From: Cardiocondyla obscurior
Taxonomy: Eukaryota; Arthropoda; Insecta; Hymenoptera; Formicidae
NCBI RefSeq assembly: GCF_019399895.1
Contig: NC_091871.1
Coordinates: 2,509,001-2,573,000, forward strand
DNA length: 64,000 nucleotides
Direction of reading: 5' to 3'
Shown here: piece by piece, positions 51,142-64,000 of the stretch
How the letters are laid out: each line of letters opens with the position of its first letter
Position numbering within the stretch: position 1 is the stretch's first letter
Translations under genes and position numbers: made by a program
The notes under the pieces: generated by a model
The model's database searches: none
Told to the model about the DNA's origin: nothing
What the model saw: the letters and a program-made list of their open reading frames with translations, nothing else

Positions 51142-51263
51142 GCGAACACGTTCGAATTAGAATCGATAGCAGGGAAGAACTTTATGAATGGTTATTTGAG
51201 TTCTCGTCTGCAGAACTGCGAACGAGGAAAATTATGAGAGCGTCATCAGATCCGGAAGAATGA
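51142..51263 (+). CDS. Possible isolated terminal coding exon, unrecognised
   Basis: A good acceptor (TTTATAATTTTTCACAG) is followed by 2 + 120 bases open in one frame, reading E-H-V-R-I-R-I-D-S-R-E-E-L-Y-E-W-L and ending in S-S-D-P-E-E-stop. The charged, helical character and end at a stop resemble a last exon, but no upstream partner exon was identified and the protein is not recognised. Chance is a real alternative. Confidence 0.2.
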
Positions 51264-54200
51264 TAGCTGTTGAAGTACAAGAAGTCCAAGCGATTCGAAT
51301 AAATATATATCCGACTGATCTTCTTACACGATTTTTATCCGCATTTTAAAGGCGTATAGACCATTCGTGGAACAAATTGTCTTCCATAGGTTTTTTTTTC
51401 TTGCTGATGTAGCTAATAAAACTCGTTTTTCTAAAGTTTCTCCAATTTCTCAGCTGTCGAGTCTTCATGTAATATAAAAAGAACTTAACGTTTAAGTAAC
51501 TCTTTAAATTATTTCAATTTTTTGTCATCGCAGTTATTTAATTATTAATAACGTTGTAACGTAGCATATAATTAACATTTTTTATATATATATATATATT
51601 TTTTTTAGTGGAAAAGAAGGAAATGTACTTGGCGAACTCTTTTAAAATTTTGAATTAATACTGCACTTTCGTCAAATTGTGTGACTTGGTCGTTTTAAGT
51701 CTCATAAAACTCTCAGAATTAATAAGCGAGGATTTACAAATGTACAACGAACGAGTTGTGTTTGACGAACGTCTTGGATGGAATTAGCAACCTGGGATCA
51801 GTTCCTGTCTGCGACAGCAACAGGATCAAACCCTTTGAAGGAGCGGATTGGCATACGGGAGAACGGTGGGAGTGAGAGAGGGTATATATCCTGTTAATTG
51901 CACGATCTCGGATTTGCCTGTGACGTTAGACGTCTCGAGCAGGATGTCTGTTCCCTGACAAACAGATTGAGTTGCCTTCCGTATTATGGGTATTAATAGT
52001 AATCGCCTTCCTGCCTTTTGATCCATAAGATCTCGTCGTGCAATCTCAGTTCGAAGTAACAACTGCCCTTTGATTCTTCATCAAGTACTTATTTTATGCG
52101 TCACGGTGCTCCGATTAAAAATCCGACAGATTGCAATAATCATTTCAATCGATGCGGAAAAACATCTTAGGAGCGATAGTGAAATTGTTAAAACGTGATT
52201 AATCTCTTCCGCAATTTTTTTACGAATTTCAAAATGCACTTTATAATTTAAGAAAATGCCCAAGAGCTATACGAAAGTTAACGCGTGATGTAAAAACCTC
52301 CCATCATGTCTATCAGCCGCAATTATACGAAAATCGGAAAAAACTCATAAATGCGGAAAACAAGTACAACACGAATTTATGAGATTCGTGATTTCGAGTG
52401 GCGTCAAAAGTGAGTTGAATGACGAGCATATTATTATGATTATATTGACGTTAATGTGACATTAATTGACAATGGAGTTCAGCAATTTATTTGAAATTTA
52501 ATAAGGAAGACGGTAACATATACATTTACGTAAGTAAGCGCGATTTAATAATTCTTTTATAAAAAAGACTTGTTTTTTTCTTTTTTTTTTTTTAAATATC
52601 GATAACTTTACTGCTGAAAATCCGTAGTCTATTTTTGACGGATCAGCAAGTAAAGTGATCGACGAATTAATTTTGCGATTCTCACGCGTTTTCTCTCACC
52701 TCGAAGCTCATCAAATATTTGCGCGACTTTTCGCGCCTTGATGTATCCGTCGGATCTTCGCGTTTGTTGTACTTGGGAATTTGCGGTTCCGCGTAACTTT
52801 ATTCGCTTTTAGCGAGGGCTTAAACTTTGCTTCTCTTCTCTTCGTAGGAAAACTTCTCTCGAGGAAACGTTAACGATGGATTTCCTGGCAAGATCAATAA
52901 AGACCTTCCTTAGTCCTTAATAAGCAAATAATCAATATATTATGATTTTGTGTACACATGCATATTATATGCAGCATGTGCATCGTGTACATGCACCTCG
53001 TGCGTTATACGAAAAGATTAATAATCAATTAATCATCCGTCGAAAAATAGATTCGTAAAAATGTGATTATCTTTTGTCTTATTTAATATTGAAACAAATT
53101 TCAGAAGGTTAAGACCCATTTTCTTAATTTATTAATAAAGAAAACATTTAATTTGCTGGATAAAAGAACTTCAAGAATAAGAATCTCATTCCGCTTCGTT
53201 CTAGAAAAAAAAAAGTTATCCGATTTTTCCGTCATGATTGATTTCATACACCATTATCCATCTGTACAGAGAAATGGAAAAGTTTCGTTTATTTTATTTG
53301 ATTTCCTGCAGTATATCTACGCCAGAATTAAGAAGAAAAAATTTATAAACTTTCTCATATCTAGTTACTTTAAATCATAACATTTTACGCTCATCACAAA
53401 GATATGTGAAAAACTTTATTACGCAAACAGTTGCGTTGTAACAATTTTTAATGCAACAAAATATCGAATAACGAATTCTATTTAAAAAAAAATTACGCAT
53501 GATATAACGGTTAATTGTTTTTCTTTTTCTTCTTTTGTTTTTATTCGGAGGAAGACGTCTCGAGCTCGCCAAATGCATCAAAGAAGCAAATAGATTTTAC
53601 TCGGTGTCGAGCTTTCGAGAACCGTCTGTGCGAGAAGGACAGCATTCAGTTGACGATCGGACCTATTGCTGTCTCACTCTTTTTTTACGCGGTTCTCTCT
53701 TTCCCTCTAACGGCCGAAATCTGTAACGGTCACTTTAGTTCAATTGCGGAGGCCCGGGCGTAAGGACGCGTCGTTAATTGCTCCGCAATTACGCGTGTTT
53801 TTCGACCGCGAATGGCAGTCTCGCATACGGATGAGTGTCGAAGTCGTCGATTCTGAAACGGACAATCATTTTTTGTAGTCGCGTATCATTCCACTCGTCG
53901 TTCTGAGCTTCGTTTTGCGCCTCGAAAAACCGCTTCGGAAAGACAAGGTTATACGGAGGGATGAGCGCACGGAGCGTCCGATCTGAATTGCGCCGCGTGA
54001 TCGGCGTTACCAACCCGCTTCACTCGACACCTCCTTCACTGCATTCAGCGTATTCCGGCGATCGTCGTTGCGTGAAAGATCTGCACCTCGCGCGTTCTTC
54101 GTCGCGGCCGAGATTCTCCACCCGCTTCGGGCAAGTGGTTCTTGACGAGCTCGCGGAAGACAAAGTGTACGGGGACCCGTCTCATTCGCCGCTTGGCACA

Positions 54201-54545
54201 AATCGTCAGTACAAGATGTTCATCCCGCCGACGAGAGCCGATCGAAGAGTCGAAGGTAACCTTGCTTTTACGCCGTGGACAGTTTTTTGGGCGAGATCGG
54301 GGTGACGACTCGAGTGAAGACTCGGTGTGAACAAACAACGCCATGAATATCGAGAGTGCAAGTTTATAAGACAAATAATCGTTCGTCGCGCTTCATAGTT
54401 TTAATAGTAAAAAATCGCCGCGATGAACCGTCATTATTTCGGTCGTTCGTCTCGGTGACAATAAAAAGAAACAGAACAGTGTAATAGTGTCGAGTGATTT
54501 GGAGTGCTACGAGATGTCAGGATTATCCAGAGCGCTGCCACGAAA

Positions 54546-54620
54546 AGGAAGGAAGGAGGGAAGGAAGGAAGGAAGGAAGGACGGAAGGACGGAAGGAAGG
54601 ACGGACGGACGGACAGAAGG
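54546..54620. repeat. GGAA/GGAC tetranucleotide repeat
   Basis: About 18 tandem units, mostly GGAA shifting to GGAC towards the right end. It creates a spurious Lys/Gly/Arg-rich ORF. Confidence 0.9.
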
Positions 54621-56121
54621 ATGGACAGAAAATAACCTACCTCAACTTAACTGAGAGCTACGAATGTAAGTACACTGACATCAGGCCGCCGGCCGTATAT
54701 CACTCGATTGTAATTATTATAAAGAAATTATAATTAATTAATGTTCTCAAATACAACGACGCGCGCGAATAGAAACACTAGAATAATTAATGAAATAATG
54801 ACTGCAATTTATTATGTTTTCCATTCAAATTTATTATATATATTTCTTTTTTTTTTTTTTTTTTTATATACAAGTGCGTAAGGAACATAAAACATATGAA
54901 AGCACACTTTACAAAAGCTCTCTCATGCTTTTACATGCAAGATTCTTATACACATATACACGAATTATAATTTACATCTATGTCTTGTACACTTGCAAAC
55001 GTTCTCGATTTTATTTACAATAGTATATCAATTTTTTAACCTATAATAGGCCATAACTATAATACAAAGACTGATACAGAGTCATTAATAATTTTATAAT
55101 TATTAAATATATGTAAACTCTACATTAAAGTATTTAACAATTTCAAATTAATTATATTAATGCTAAAATAATTAAATAATTAAATTATTTAAGAAATTCA
55201 TTAATAATACATTAAAAATTGATTAATACATTCTTGTGATTTTGTGACACTTAGTGATACATGAATATTAATAAGTTACTTGTAATTTTTTTTTTTACAA
55301 ACGTAATAAATAACGACGAGGAAAATCAAAGTCGAGTTTTGGCCCATAACGAGTTAATTTTTACGATACTATCACCTAATTATTTTGTTATTTTTACATT
55401 GATATTTATTGTACACGATGGCAGCTTATGATATTTTTTTTTTTGTTTTTTGATTTTTACCAAATTGCAATAAATATACATGCATACATAACAAAATTTT
55501 ATATTTCTAAGTATTATGCATACAGTAGGTACAACAGCCTCCTTGTACTACATTAATAATCTTCTATTAAAATAAAAAAATTAATTATATATATTAGTTA
55601 TTATATTAAAAATCAGATCGTGATATAATATCAATTAATCTGCAATAAAATAATATAATTTTCTTAAAGTATAAAAAATATTCGTCCGAAAGTGTATCAA
55701 ATAGTTACAGGCTTTATATTTTCCATCATAGTTCATGTATCATTGAGAAAGTCTTTATTAACAACTATAAATTCGTAAAGTAACGGTTGTTTGGCAAAAG
55801 TTATCCTAAAATATAAATTATTTAAGAATAACTTAACAATAAAATATTTCACATACAAGTACGTTAAATTCATCATAATTATAATCTTGATATTAGTTTA
55901 TTTATTAAAATATATTATTTAAATGTATTTATTGAAACGTGTCAGTAAAATTTTTTTTTAAACGTTAAAAAATATAAATGTATAATTAAAATATTGTAAT
56001 ATATAACAATTAATAATTTTAATTTAAGAGTAAAAAAAAAAAAAATATCGGGGAGGGGGAGAAATCTTTTTTTACATTTTTTACATCGCGATTATTTAAT
56101 CTAATAAATTGCAATCAAAGG

Positions 56122-63914
<7,793 letters not shown>

Positions 63915-64000
63915 CTGTAATAATAAGAGAAGTCGATTGTTAGGCGTATTAATTTCCTTCGAAGCGATTTACGGTGGCTGCAAATGATTAATCCGATCGA

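Larger units (their letters stand above)
49423..56121. other. Gene-poor AT-rich interval between nibrin and the FAM20C-like gene
   Basis: No gene is supported with confidence. The right third (54750-56121) is extremely AT-rich and probably holds the 3' UTR of the FAM20C-like gene. A CpG-richer block at 53540-54350 looks like a promoter or UTR without a matching coding exon. A possible terminal exon at 51142-51263 and an unusual open stretch at 51826-52062 (minus strand) are reported separately. Confidence 0.45.

Noticed and set aside
54142..54374. Minus-strand ORF with a signal-peptide-like start near a CpG-rich block
   Set aside because: The hydrophobic run begins at a TTG rather than an ATG, and the rest is arginine-rich without any family match.

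Overview
The window reads as insect nuclear DNA, most likely from a hymenopteran such as an ant or bee. Supporting signs are intron-bearing genes with insect-type products (dmrt93B-like, hyrax/Cdc73, Vha26), an AT-rich background full of A/T homopolymers and microsatellites, and islands of CpG-rich sequence around promoters. No bacterial, phage, CRISPR or operon-like structure is visible. The species assignment is inference; the gene identities rest on recognised protein motifs and on splice joins checked for reading frame.

Layout from left to right. An SLC17-type anion transporter (752-4443, +) converges on ATE1 arginyltransferase (5310-8607, -). ATE1 is divergent from an ARL14EP-like gene (9305-9906, +). 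A CpG-rich region precedes a DIRAS small GTPase (12521-15002, +). A 10-kb noncoding stretch follows, carrying a TATA-type promoter and first exon on the minus strand near 17.5-17.9 kb. A DM-domain factor of the dmrt93B type lies at 24962-28464 (+). Parafibromin/Cdc73 (29629-32152, -) and V-ATPase subunit E (32653-34186, +) share a divergent promoter. An SLC5 sodium-coupled solute transporter (35234-38138, -) and an APCDD1-like membrane protein (39054-42180, -) follow. NOL11 (42830-44915, +) converges on a possible small spliced minus-strand transcript with a duplicated exon end. That transcript is divergent from nibrin (46167-49422, +) across a perfect CCAAT-bearing inverted repeat. After a 6.7-kb gene-poor AT-rich interval, the C-terminal exons of a FAM20C-like secretory-pathway kinase (56122-63914, -) run off the right edge.

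The genes are mostly unrelated housekeeping or developmental loci (transcription elongation, ribosome biogenesis, DNA repair, proton pumping, Wnt modulation). They are grouped as divergent and convergent pairs rather than as a pathway. I found no convincing new multi-gene system. The most interesting details are the mutually exclusive homologous exons of ATE1, the long furin-site-containing insert of the APCDD1-like protein, the inverted CCAAT palindrome and duplicated exon ends beside nibrin, an internal three-unit repeat and altered FHA residue in nibrin, a frame-supported GC-AG intron in the FAM20C gene, and the antisense promoter downstream of DIRAS.
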